In this document: piece by piece, positions 35,401 to 48,167 of the stretch
How positions within the stretch are numbered: position 1 is the stretch's first letter
Layout: each line of letters begins with the position of its first letter
Assembly: GCA_022747635.1 (NCBI GenBank)
Contig: JAKTNV010000009.1
Location: 29,055,622-29,119,621 of the forward strand
DNA: 64,000 nt
Reading direction: 5' to 3'
Source of the DNA: Hetaerina americana
Lineage: Eukaryota > Arthropoda > Insecta > Odonata > Calopterygidae
Program-made: the position numbers and the translations under genes
Notes under the pieces: generated by a model
The model's database searches: none
Seen by the model: only the letters and a program-made list of their open reading frames with translations
What the model was told of the DNA's origin: nothing

Positions 35401-38319
35401 GAATATTCTGAGTGTCCTTCAAACATCCCTATAGGCAACACAGGATAATACGTTTTCACATGGTGATATGTCCTTAAGATTACCAAATAACCTATTAATT
35501 TATGAAACGTATTTTTTATCAATCTTAATTTAATCATTATATTTCATAATTCTTTAATTATATTTCGTAACTTTTAAACAGTGGAAATTATTATGTTGAT
35601 ATGCATTATTGGTCACATAAGTAAGTTGGTGTGCAAACACATTAATTATTGATGTGAAAGGCTCTCGGAAGTAGAACTTTCGTCCTACACTTATAAATTA
35701 AAATTATTGCCTTTAATGAGCTCATTCATTTATCTAAACTTAAGCCACAAGAAACTACCCTTCGGGTTAATTACAAGTTCATTTAACCACTTTATCGTTC
35801 AAAAACATAATCTTCATTTAGCAGACAATCTTTATCTTAATAAATCTTATTTATGTTTATTCATTGCGCCTGCTCAAAATAATTTCATCCTAGATTTTTA
35901 TTCAAGAGTAATTCATTTCATAAATTATAAATCACCATTTCAATATGAATAATTGAAAAGGTTGAGAGAAAAACGAGCCATTATTATTGAAATCAATATT
36001 TCACTATTTAAAACTTGAATTTCAAGCTATATAAATGGAGATATCTAATTTACACTTGGATGATCCGAAATTAAGATACTAGGAATCACTCCGTGGTACA
36101 ACTTACGACAAATTCTTTGCAGCGAAATTTTTCATCGAACTTCACAGGACCGAGTTATAAATGGAGTCCGAATGCCCTTGTCTCGCATGAATTCCACAAA
36201 TTGATGAATGCACAATATTTTTTCCTCATTCCGTTCCACATGCGGGTTGCGATTTTTCAATTGGGCATGATTTTTCCCTTCAATGACAAAACAAGCACCG
36301 CGTGATCGACTCCTCCAGGGGAGAGGAATGGTTCCCTCTGTTACTATGTAGGCCCCCAGCGTGTTCACAGCCAATCCCTCAAAAAAAAACTCCTCTCACA
36401 GCGTAGAGCTCCGTTTTTTTAATAAAGGGTTAATCATAAAGGCGAGATAGTAGCCCTAACCTGCAATATTCGTAACATCTAGTCGAGACTAGATCCTATC
36501 TTCCCGTTTTTTTAACCTATTATGATATATTTTTAAGTCTTGTGGATCACTGCCGAGGAATGTATTGGATTTGATAAAAATCTTTTGTGCTTGCGTTACG
36601 TCAAGCGTTCATTCAATTCAAATTCAGGGGTTTTATATTAAATTTTGACAATCTGGTAGAGTTAGACCATTTAAAAATAGATCAGGGATAGCAGAAGCAA
36701 CTGAAAGTACCCTGCCAACTACGAAGCATGATCGCAAGTGAAGGAACAAGCACAAAAAACCCCTATAGTAAGCAGGCCATCGAATATAAATAGGGCGTTT
36801 TTCAAGATAAAATATTTAATCGACGTGTAACACAAGCCTGAATGTTAGTAAACGCTCCATCCAATCCAATACAGAGTGAGCGTATTTGGCAGATATTCAT
36901 AGAGCAGGACGTGTGAATAGCCTCACTTATTCTGTAACGATTGGGCAATTTGGTCATTTGGTGAGGTAAAACTAAAGGATCAATGAGATCATGTGGATTA
37001 GCACGCATTCTACGCAGCCTTTTGTTTATTGGGAGTTCCCAGGGAAATATCCAATTCCGAAGTATTAATCTGAAGAATGAAAAGCATGCCTACCATGGGA
37101 GATTGATAAATATAGTCATACGAGTATTTGTAAATTCCGATATTTTCCGCAAAATCTCAGAAAATGTTAAATGCTTTCCAGGATTAAAAAGTCTATCCTA
37201 CGGAGAAGCCTCACAGAAAAAATATGTAATGATAATGTGAATGATAAAATTATGAAATTAGATTTGTGATGAAAAGTTCTACTTTGCACCTAAACTGGTA
37301 AATGATGGGAATGGGTGGATATTTTATTTACAAATTGTACTCGTTAATTATAATCAACGCCACAGCAAATTCGGCAAAGGATAAAACTACATACCGCTTA
37401 CATTAGTCATATTTTTCTTTTGAGAAAGAAAAGCATTCGATGACATCAATTGGAGTTTTACAGGTGGTGGAAAAATTGGTGATGCTCAAAAAAGAGGAAA
37501 TATATGCATATTTAGGAAGGCACTGCAAAATGATGAACTCATTCAAATGGCATGTTAGTATAGATGTTTCAATTAGGCCTATCATAAAGGTCGTGAACAT
37601 GGGTCGTACTGAAGGAGGCAATAATGTTAGAAACATAAAAGGAAGGAGAGAGATAATCTCTAAGACCAAAACTAGTAAGTTAATGGTAGTATGCAAATGG
37701 TTGAAAATTACTACTTAACCTAGCGGTATTTAGTTAAAAAACGATGGTTTACTAAGGATAACTTAATAAATCAATACTGGGATATCCCACTGGTGATTAA
37801 GCTTCCCCACTATAGTTTATAATAATTATTTTCGATTTAATTGTACCCAAATGATGTGTTCAACTGAAATGGCCTTGAAAAAAGAACAGAACCGTTTGTA
37901 TTTGGCATTCAAACTTAAGTGTGATCTTACACATATAACTTCATTTATCTTGGTCCTGATCCGCTCCTGATCTTATACAAATAATGTCATCGTTATTTCG
38001 TTTGGCTAAACTTAATGGGACGTACTGAAAATATTAGTTATTTCGCATCGTTGAATTTTTGTGTTATTAAAAAAATTATATTCGGTAAAAAAACCCTATT
38101 CGGTGTTTTATTTAATCATCCAAAATGGACCAAATCTGGATGGAAAACTGTGATTATTGAGGAGGTTTGGAATGTATGGGTAGCGGAAATTGTTATGTAT
38201 AGGATATACTCGTGAGGAAAATGATCATTTAGAAACGCTGAAACCTGCCTTATAATATCGTCATAACGCGATATAAGTTTTGAAACATCGAGAGGCAGGA
38301 TCCAAGGGGACCCTCATGA
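35401..38319. other. Intergenic, nothing recognised
   Basis: AT-rich with short frames (up to about 97 codons), none recognisable. Confidence 0.35.
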
Positions 38320-38620
38320 CAATTCCCGCGGCAGGTGGATATAGCATTGGGAGAGAGCAGTCGGTCCTTCAACCCCCATCCCTTTAGAATAACAAGTGAC
38401 AATCGATATTCTCCCGCCCCCTCCCCCGCAGTCTCCGTCCGCCCCTGCTACGGGTGCCCGGATTTCGAGAAGGGATCGGATTTGTGGCCTCTCCCTCTCG
38501 CCGACAGATTAACTTCCAAGGTCGAGCCTTCGGTGTCTCATGTCGCCTTCCCGGTGGTCCTTTTAAGGGTGGGTGGGGCTGAGTTCTTAAAGGATCCACT
38601 TCGGGGGCCGCACCGATAAT
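38320..38620. promoter_or_regulatory. Small GC-rich block
   Basis: A 300-base G+C-rich block with a pyrimidine tract ending CCCCCGCAG at 38431, which could serve as a plus-strand splice acceptor. The frame after it (VSVRPCYGCPDFEKGSDLW) is open for about 60 codons but is not recognised. Function unknown. Confidence 0.25.
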
Positions 38621-40435
38621 GCCCCGCGGACCTTAATAATCTTTTTCCATTCCAAGAGAGATCCTTCAATCTACCTCCCACATAATAAGGCCCCACTGCA
38701 TGCCAATGGAGCTCTGGATATTCGCCAGTATTAACACTTATAAATTTGAATAACCATGTTATCTCATCATGTAAGCTCATACATGACTGGAAATTTCAGT
38801 ACATTCCAATAGTAGGATCCAATTGCAGCTGATACGGAATGCTGATTCATCATTCCCTGAATGTCAAAAATGTATGACCATAACTTTCCCAGAAGAGTGA
38901 CTCTAGTTTGGATTTAATGATGTCAGAGATTTCGACATAGAGTATTACTGTTTCCTCTCAGGATCTTAACGATGGAGCTAAGTTACGTCTGCTATGACAA
39001 TCTTTGAAAGAAACCCGTCATCTTTGCGTAGCACCAACTCCAACTGCGAACACTCATGCAAACGTCCTGGTGTTCGGATATGATTTGTATTGTAACGCGC
39101 TGCGAAGATATCTCATGCGCTATTTCTCAGTTGTTAACGTGTGGGTGGCACCCAATGAAATGTGATAGAGCTCTTAATTTTTTTCGACGGTCTCCTCTCT
39201 CAATGGAAGTAGGGGTGTTAGTTTACTTTCACAAGAGCAGTGAATGGAGTTCCATGTCAACCTTCCTTTGAAATGTATGTATTTCCCCTCAAACTATTTT
39301 TAATCATCTTTTTTTTATCTGAGGCCAGGGGATGAATGGACTCTCATCAAGCCTTCTCTAATATTACAATGGCCTCGGCCGAGGATTTGTCTGGTTGAGA
39401 GCAAAATTTCAGTGCAGTATATTGCTCGTCGTATGTTATCTTCATCATTTCCGTAGGCCAACAGCACATATTTCCACGTGCAACGTCTGCCACTGAAGCA
39501 CCACTTGAGTGATATTACTGAAACTTGTATACCATACACATTAAACATTTAGCGAACGATAAAGCATAAAGCAAACGTTTGCATTAAATAATTATGGGAA
39601 TCAAAATTTATACTCCACTCCTTCCTGAAAAGCCCTTGTAATTGTGGAAGAATTTTCCCTTTCTCTAGGATACTTCACGCAGAAAAGCCATCAGGATTAT
39701 AAGTATGTCCAAAATAGACATTGAAGGCACTCCTAAATTTGCCATCGTAGTCTCTACTCTAGGCTTCTTCTCTTGTGAAATTAAGGGATTGAAACCTCGC
39801 TGTGTTTGTCGTGCGAGCAATCATTGTTCCTCCTTCGTCTAGTATCTATGGTTTTCCAATGAACGCGTGGTTATTCCTTCCCGTAGTTACTTACTACTTT
39901 TAACGACTCAAGACATCTTGGATGCGTATTTCGTTTAATTGTAATATTAAATTTTTCTGCCCGGTGTCCCTTATGCTCAATTGATGATCAGGATGATTTC
40001 ATTCTAAAAAAATGACGGTTTTACTTTTCTTTCAATTTAAATGGTAGGTATCATTATTAGAAGTAGTTAGCCTTCCAGGTTAGGGTAAGTTTTCGATGAG
40101 CCCCAGGAATTGCACACTAATCTGCCCCTAAACCTCGACTTTGCTTGAAATAAATATTCGTTGGTCCCATAGTTTATATTAAAGTTAATTATTTTTAGCT
40201 CTGCACTCTTTCTACCTCCCTTAATTCCTTCCAAAACTCATATTTAAACGGAAAACCACAATGATGAAAGAAGACACTTTACTTTTCCATATATAATTTT
40301 TTTTTATTTTGACCTAGGTTTTTTTACAGCGTAACATCTTCAGGAAAATCACAATTCTCTACCCGAAGGTCAATTTGGTAGTTGAGATGTAACTCGGCTA
40401 ACACTAAGCCCAATGACGTGGTTCCTTTTACTCTG
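38621..40435. other. Intergenic, nothing recognised
   Basis: Short frames only. I see no repeat copies or splice-bounded exon. Confidence 0.35.
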
Positions 40436-40580
40436 CCGCCTGTGGTTTTTCAGAAAGATCTGATACTCAAAAAATCACACCACCTAGGTTAAGCTGAGGG
40501 TACTTGGCGTACTCAGGAATCAAACTCGATCCCTCCTGTCAGTAGCCCAGCCTTCTATCCACTGGAATATCAAATCCATA
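40436..40580 (-). mobile_element. tRNA-derived SINE, copy 3
   Basis: On the minus strand: ATATTCCAGTGGATAGAAGG (A-box-like), CTGGGCTACTGACAGGAGGG, then GAGTTTGATTCC (B-box-like), then CAGCTTAACCTAGG, GTGTGATTTTTTGAG and CTGAAAAACCACAGG. It has the same architecture as the copies at 6677 and 28981 and the best preserved pol III boxes of the three. Confidence 0.75.
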
Positions 40581-43500
40581 AAACTTGTAGTGCTCCATTA
40601 CTTTTTATGAAGCCAAAATTCTTCGCTCAAGCTCCTTAGCTATTTCGAACGTGTTTTCCTCCAGTTTGGCCCGAGTGAAGCAATTCACTTGATCCTCTAT
40701 GCTAATTTTCATTCTCATAAAGTAGGCCTTCAAAACGATGCGCGACTATTTAAACCCGGAGAAATACCAAAATCCATATATCCTTGTTAAAAAAAACCTA
40801 CGCAGTCTATCGCTCGTAAAAAAACCTTGGTCCGTCCTGTCATGAGTATGAGGGTTTTAAGATATTATATTTACATTGTTGGAGTCTTGGGATAAGTGCC
40901 TCTGACTCAAATCTCCATCATCGCCAGTTTTATGGTTGCTGCGATTTAGCCCCAGGTAATTCCCAAATAAAAGCGGTTATGTCGTCGAAATTAAGTCTTC
41001 AAAATTGGGGGATATCAAATGGGAACTGACTTTGGGCTCGCCTTCGTGACCACCGACATCAAACTTGGTTTTCCGCTTCCCCTAGACCATTGCTCGAAGG
41101 ACACGAACTGTCTCGCGGAAGCTGGACGACGAGGAAAGTGAGGAGAAATCATTCTTTTGCGACCCAAACGCGCTAGCATTCAGATGAAAAAGGATTTTAG
41201 TTTTCAGTAGTTTCCTTTGTTGGTATCCGAATTACCGTCTGCTCTCCTTAACATTTCATATTAAAGTTAAAACGCTGATTTCGCATCGACGATAGTATTT
41301 CGTTCTGTTTATACATATATTAGTACTTTATTCGGGGTTAACCCAACACTGAACTCGCTTATATGCATATATTTCTCGTATTTCCGCGGCGATCTTAGTC
41401 TGTCCGCAACCTGCCGGAATAATTCATGAGAGGAAAAAATAAGCAGGGTTTGCTCTCATTATTATGACCCACCGAGTGAACTTACCATTATTTTGCTCAA
41501 GGTTGAGTAAGCCCAATTGCTAAATTCTAAATGAAATATATTAAGTAAATAGGCTAATCTCTTTTAGCAGTAATCCAGCATGTCCGAAAAATTGGAAGAC
41601 AAATTAAAAAGTTTTGTGTGATAGGTTGTTCATCTTTATCACATTTGCACATGTATGTCTTATCTTAGAAGCATATCATATTTCGGTATGAATGTGGTAA
41701 CAATTGGCGCCAATTCACTGGATACCTATCGAGAAAAAAGTTTTGAATGTTTTCTTGGTAGTTTTAAAAGGTAATCGATTATAAATGGAGTCATTTAAAT
41801 GCAGTAGTAAAGCCTTTAATTCAAGAGTAATCTTAAATGCTATTATTGAGGAATTTAAAATATTAATTTTTACTATCCCGAATATACTTCTATATGAAGT
41901 TTTTCGTGGTAAATTTATTTTGCTAAAATAGTGTTGCATATGGATTTCCATATCACAATTTATTTTCAACCCTTTCCTTTGCACAATAAAAAAATATTTC
42001 CTCTGTTATATCCTCTAGGTACGCATCGAGTGTACGCAATAGTGATGATTAACTTCAATAAATGGGACAAGACAGAAATCGGCGTCCCTAAGTGCTCTAA
42101 CAGGGATCCAAATTGTAGAAAGATGTCCTTGAGCTCGTAATATATGCATGATTTCATTGTACAATACACAGGGTATGTACAGCTGCCACCAGAGTGAGCT
42201 TTTTAAATTCCAATATAGCTTTTTTTTAGAGAACAATACTAACGTTAAATTATCTGTTTCCTGCATTTACGTATTTAAATGCCTATCGTAATTCATTCAA
42301 TAGTGGTGTGAGGCATTCAGTAAAGGTGCTATGAATATGAAAGAAGTGCGTTTTTGGGTGCGACAGCTCAAAGAAGGTCTAGCGTAGCGTCTTGTCACAA
42401 CGAACCCAAGAAGCCTTGGGGCCACGGACCAGCCGGTTTTTCCAGTGGTCAAATAGATTCCACTCTCTGGAAGCGTTTGGTGGCTAAGGAAAGTGACATA
42501 GATTAAAAAGAAATATATATAAACCTCAGGCTAAGAACTTATGGAACTTAAATGAATCCTTGTATATTCCCATTTTTTATTTTACTCCCAATATTAAAAA
42601 TAAAATCCGGAATCTGTGTACTTTTTAGATCCAATGATTATTGATTTTCCCCAACCTTGTTCCTAAAATTTTCATCTACAAATACGTAATGCTCAGTTAT
42701 TAGTGGCTGATCGTCTTTACTTTTTCCAGGCCTCATTCACGGGGGAAGTATTGTTTTCTCGAATAAATTCGACTTCACGATTTTAACGGAAATATATATT
42801 TTGAGGCCACCTGAACACGTTTTGGCCATTACCGAATTTATACCTGTCCTTGTGTCTGCCTGTGGTTGGCTTTTTTATCAGGACGATAACTCAAAAACTG
42901 TTAGCGTAAACAGTACAAATATTTTATATTTACCATATTTTTAAGTGTACTGATAAGGTTTTGCCAAAAATTAACCCAACGAAATCGAAAATTTTAGCTT
43001 TTTTCAATGTTTACTAGCATTGTTACCTTTTGCTACCGCAAAAGAATCAATCAGTGAACAAGAGTGGGGGAGATGAGAACATATTTTCAACCTGATGGAA
43101 TTTACAATGCAGCTCATTTATATTTTAATTTCTGAAATTTGATCCATTTTAGTTCAAGATTGATATACCTTTAGGTTCGCAATTTACCGCATTCTCCACA
43201 GAATATTTATAAAATGTCTTTCAAATGCGGATTTTGGTAATCAAATATATATGCAGCCGCCATGGAAACTCCATTTTCGTTGTAGCCCTTAATAGGGCAA
43301 ATTCCGGCTTCCGTTCACTCCGGGAGAAAAGAGCTTTCTAAAAAAGCTGCGAATATTAACATAAACATGAAAGTAGATGATTTTAGAGAACTTTTTCAAC
43401 TCGCCTTCCAGAGGTACAATGGAAAACTTTCAAAATGCCAGATTAGTTCAATAAATAAGTGTTAATCAGGAATTTTGACCTTGTCTTTGGCCATAAATAT

Positions 43501-45219
43501 GAAATTCGTATGAAGATTGTTATGCGCTCGTCGCATTAGACTTTTTGCATCAATACGTAAATTAATTTCGTGTCAGGTAATATGTGTTGTTCTCTTGGGT
43601 GTGGCAACTGACTGGCCTGATTGACCTAAATAATTGACAGGTGTTGTTTTTAACTTTGCTAAGCGTTAGTATGTGTTATTTTAAGTGACCAGGAAAGATT
43701 AAGTTAATAAATAATAACTTTATGATGCTTACTAACTCAATGAACCTTTTTGAGGACCAAGATAAGAGTGACCCAGAAGAGTCCATGTTAAAATGCCAAA
43801 TTCAAGTAAGAATTAAGCGCAAAATAGTTCGCGAAGTACATTTTTTAATCACCTGAGTCAACAGAACTCGCTTCAGAAATGTCATATTGAACTTTTCAGA
43901 ACATCTATCTGGAATGAGATGAACGAATCCTCCTTTTAAGAACACCCGTTAGACACATGAGCTGCTGAGAAAGCATTTGCGGCCATATGTCATGGGCCCG
44001 TTGTCCAGCGACAAAGGTGCCAGCTCCCGGGAACAGATTCAAGCCATGAATCCTTCCGTTAAAGTGTCCTCTCCAGGTTTGCGGCCAGACCAAACCTTCC
44101 CTCTTTGAATCGGCTAGACCTATCTATAAAGGCAGACAACCGAAGCCCCGTCTCATCCTCGGACGTCTACGCTCCCCCCCTCGTCCCGGTTCCCTTTACC
44201 GACATGGTCTACAGGACGAGACCCTAACGTTTTTGCCCGTCAACCTTTTTCTCCCAGGGAAACATTTCTCAGCTTTTCATCGAACCCCCTGCTTCACTGT
44301 TACATAATTATATTAAGACAAGCAAAAAAAAGAATTTTTTGCAATTTGAGATAAAAAAGATTGGTTCAAGAACTTTTGACAACGTTTGTTTTAACTCGGA
44401 GAGTATTGTTCGTCGATTTTTAAATAAAATGAATGTCCTGTATTGAGGATCTGACCTAAATTGAAAATGTTAATTCGTCAAACGAGCATGTTAAAAGAAA
44501 AATCGCCTTTCGAAATTTAAGATACAATTCACAAATATTTAGTAATGTATTTGCGATTTTCTACAAAATTTTTTTCATCGACTCCTCTCTATTCCATATC
44601 ATCCCCTGGGGGTCTAGATCGACCCCTTAGGGTACCCATGGTCTAGCATAGTGCCCAACCCGAATCCCATCCCCTTTCTTACTCTCGGGTTATTAATGGA
44701 GCGTGGCAAATAAAGCGGGTCCAGTCACCCTCTCTATCCTGCTCCCACGGAAACTTTGCGCCCTTGACATCCCAACCTATAACCCCGCGACAAAATAGGT
44801 GCGCACGCTTGTACGGACATTTATTTCCCCCCTCTCCACGATTCTGAAACACGTCAATTCCGCTCCATCTACGCCGAGTGATTTCTTTTATTTTTTCATG
44901 CAACACGGGAGAGTGTCCATAGAAAAAGGAGGTTGAATCTGTTAGGGGAAATGAGAGCCGTAAGTTCTTTGAACGATTTGTGCAGGTTTAAGGTTTCCCT
45001 TTCGGCGCGATGATTTACAAAGGGAAATGGAATCATAGTAAGTCTCGTACAAGGCCGTCAAATGATAAGTTTCCGTATTTGTGCAAGGTGTGGAATCGGA
45101 CTACACTCTTGCCCAAGAGCGTGTGAATGATGTTTCTACTTGTGCCTGAGTGAACGCGGCTGCCGGAAACGAAATTATGACGAATGAATGACAAAAATTC
45201 TTAATCTTTCGTACTACAA
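40581..45219. other. Intergenic; weak TATA-like site near 44125
   Basis: Within 43900-44260 the composition is more balanced, and TATAAAGG at 44125-44132 lies about 25-30 bases before CTCATCC. This could be a core promoter, but no open frame of note follows. 44640-44900 is mildly GC-rich. The rest is AT-rich with nothing recognised. Confidence 0.3.
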
Positions 45220-45600
45220 AACGGAAAGGATGTAAATGGTGAAGTAGTTGAAAGGAAAACAAAACGAGAAAGTGCCAGGCATGGTGAGGGAGGAGGGAGG
45301 ACAGTTGAGAGAAATCAAAAGGAGGCAGGAAAAGTGGATGCATGCATTTTGATTGATCGAGAATGGGATGTTGAGAACTGTGATGGAGGGGAGAATGTTA
45401 GACAAACAAGGAAGAGGTAGAAATAGGAAAGGGATGTTGGACGTAATGAAGAAGGGAAATAAGCATTCGGAATTAAAGTGTTGCAATGTTGGATGTTAGG
45501 TTATGCTTTGCTAAGACGAACAAGGGAATTAAATTATCGCTCTACCGTTTGGTAGCTTGTGCCCATCCACAAACTTACCTTAACCGGTAGATGAGCGATT
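45220..45600 (+). mobile_element. LINE 3'-end fragment with tail
   Basis: It follows 6100-6400 closely: AGGAGGCAGGAAAAGTGGATG, GGGATGTTGAGAACTGTGATGGAGGGGAGAATG, TTAGACAAACAAGGAAG, then GTGCCCATCC..CTTACCTTAACCGGTAG at the end. After 45480 it carries an extra GTTTGGTAGC segment. It is 5'-truncated and frame-broken. Confidence 0.75.
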
Positions 45601-48165
45601 ATAATCTCTTGCATCGATTAATCTTCGTAAAGGTTCGTGCCAATAAATTATGTTATTTGTGTGCTTCCCAAAAATTTTAAAGTTACTCAACGTATTTTTT
45701 GCATCATTGCAAATAAATGTTAATCTTTAGTGTTAGATAGTAGGTGGAGCTGATACCGTGATTAATTTTTAATATCGTAAAGAAAATACGTAATCATGGC
45801 GAATTATGAGCATTTTTATGTTAGTTTTAAAATATAACGTAATTTAATGACTCTAACACAAAACATTTGGTTCTAACATGGGTCATTTTTTAAAATTATA
45901 AGACAGAAAATTCTGAGGCAAGAAAATAATTGAGTAAAGTAACATTCGTCGTCCCGAACAAAATAACGCTCGCCAAACGTATGCATGCGTTAGGTGAGCG
46001 TAAAAGTACCAGTAGTTTTTGAGATACTGATCTATAGCGGAGTAGATACATTGAACTGTTGGGATTATGCGGACAACTTTAGAAGAGTTAGGAATTAATG
46101 CACAGAGAAAGGACGGAGATATTCTACAGCATTATGGTATTAAATGCCGTGAAAGAGTGTGTAGCTCTAACAAATGGAAAGATTCTTGAACTTGAAATAG
46201 CTTTAAGGGACCCACGTAGGTATATGATCCGTACTTAACCTACCGTCGAGGTTCCATTTCCGTCCTTAGCTTTGGACAGGCTTAATAAATAATATTAATG
46301 GAAATGTATACAAAGCGAACTTATTTATGGAGATTTATTTTCATTTTTGCCTTTATACATATACATTTTTTGCAAAGTTCAAAATGTCTTCAAAAATTCA
46401 ACCAAGTCAAGTGGAATGAGAAGGAAAATGATAAATATACCTGGTAACAGGAAAAGATAATAAGGAAAATATTTTATATAATAATAAAAAAGCACTTCAA
46501 AGCTGCGTGGCAAGGGTAGGAATTTTCCCGGTCACTGTTTGCTAAAGTTTGAGGCAATTTGCCGACGCTAAAATATGAATTTTAGATGAAAGAAATAGGA
46601 ATTTGATAAGCAAAGACATTTTAAAAAAACAGTAAAAGGCTCAATTTATAGACGTTTAGCTGCGATTATTGCTTCCTTTGCACAAAAAAATCAATCAAAT
46701 AGCTCTGTGTGACTGGAGTAAAATTTAAATCGAATTTCTACGATGATATTTGGTATTAATAATTTTCCAGATTTCTGTCACAATTGTTCACTAGTTGAAT
46801 ATTTATCCTTAGCGTGCAGCTCTATTGATTTTAACGATAAAAATACAAGAAAGGAAGGAATTTACTCGATATAATATGAGTACAATTTTATATAAAATGC
46901 AGAATATGAGTTATAATACATTTCACTTGGGTGAGTACGAATATATTTTACTTTAGTACGTGCATTATCTAAGTCGATTCCCAGAAATATGGATCAACGG
47001 GGAATCCCGGAAGATTCACATGCAGATTTTCAATACATCTACATAATAACCCGCAAGCCGCCGCAAGGTCGTGTGGCGGGGGGGGGGGGGCAATATCTGC
47101 ACACCGCGGAAGCCTTCTCAAGAAATTATACCAGTTGACTTATTTGTCCATCCGTTGAATATGGTATTACTTATTTTATACAGTTTCAACCAATGTTTCA
47201 CTATGAATCTCTTCAATCCTAGACGTGACAAACTACTGTACAGTCAGCATAATATTATATTCTATTTGTATTAATTTCTCAATCCGTAAAATACTTTATT
47301 TTAATGGAAGACGGGGACTCCTCTGAGAATCTGCGAGATGGGTGCTCCTTGCTATCTGAAGATTCAATCCTAGATCAAACCTGTGGCAAAAATATAATGT
47401 ACTTGTAATGGGTTTACTTGTGACAGATGGAAAAAATAATCATTAGTCCCGTAATGGAATAAATGTGCTGCCAAACATTCGAACATTCTTTTTCCCCTTG
47501 CCCAATTCACGACTATGGCTGAGAGTAAACAAAAAAGTAGCATATTTATCCTTATATGCCATTTATGGAATTCCTTAGCCCTAATTTAAAAAGATTTGAT
47601 TCTAGCACCTAGTCAAATACTTTTCAGAGAGTAGCAGGTTATTTTATTGATTTAGATGTTTTTTATGCAATGTGTGATAGGGACTATAGGGCCTCTCACA
47701 CCTTTTGAATACCTTCAGGTAAAACGTGTCATGCACAGTGGTACATCACACTGCTGCCATTTAAACTAGAACTAATCAATGTATATTAAATCAAATTGTA
47801 TTCACAGAACCATGCACTAAATTGCTCTCGGTCAAGGAGAATGATTTTTCTACTTTGAAATTATAGCATAGTAATTTCGACATTTTTTCTGCCATCTACT
47901 GTATTTCTCTGCCTTTATTTAACACAACACCCTCACATATCTATATCTTGCATTACATAAAACTTATTACAATCATTGATGTTAGCATTCAATCTTCTTT
48001 TTTTTAATGATTTAAATATACATTTTCGATTCCACTTTAATTTATTATGGATGTAACTTTTCTCATTTTTCTCTCTCGCAATTTGAAAATAATTATAATG
48101 GTTACCATAATATTTCGAATTCAATTGAACTTAGTACGGATTATCCACTGATGAATTCGCTAAAA
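45601..48165. other. Intergenic, nothing recognised
   Basis: AT-rich DNA with a G homopolymer run near 47079-47090. No exon or transposon boundary found. Confidence 0.35.
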
Positions 48166-48167
48166 TA

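Noticed and set aside
42168..42480. Transposon remnant starting CACAGGGTATGTAC
   Set aside because: Only one terminus-like word; the downstream sequence gave no transposase similarity that I could defend.
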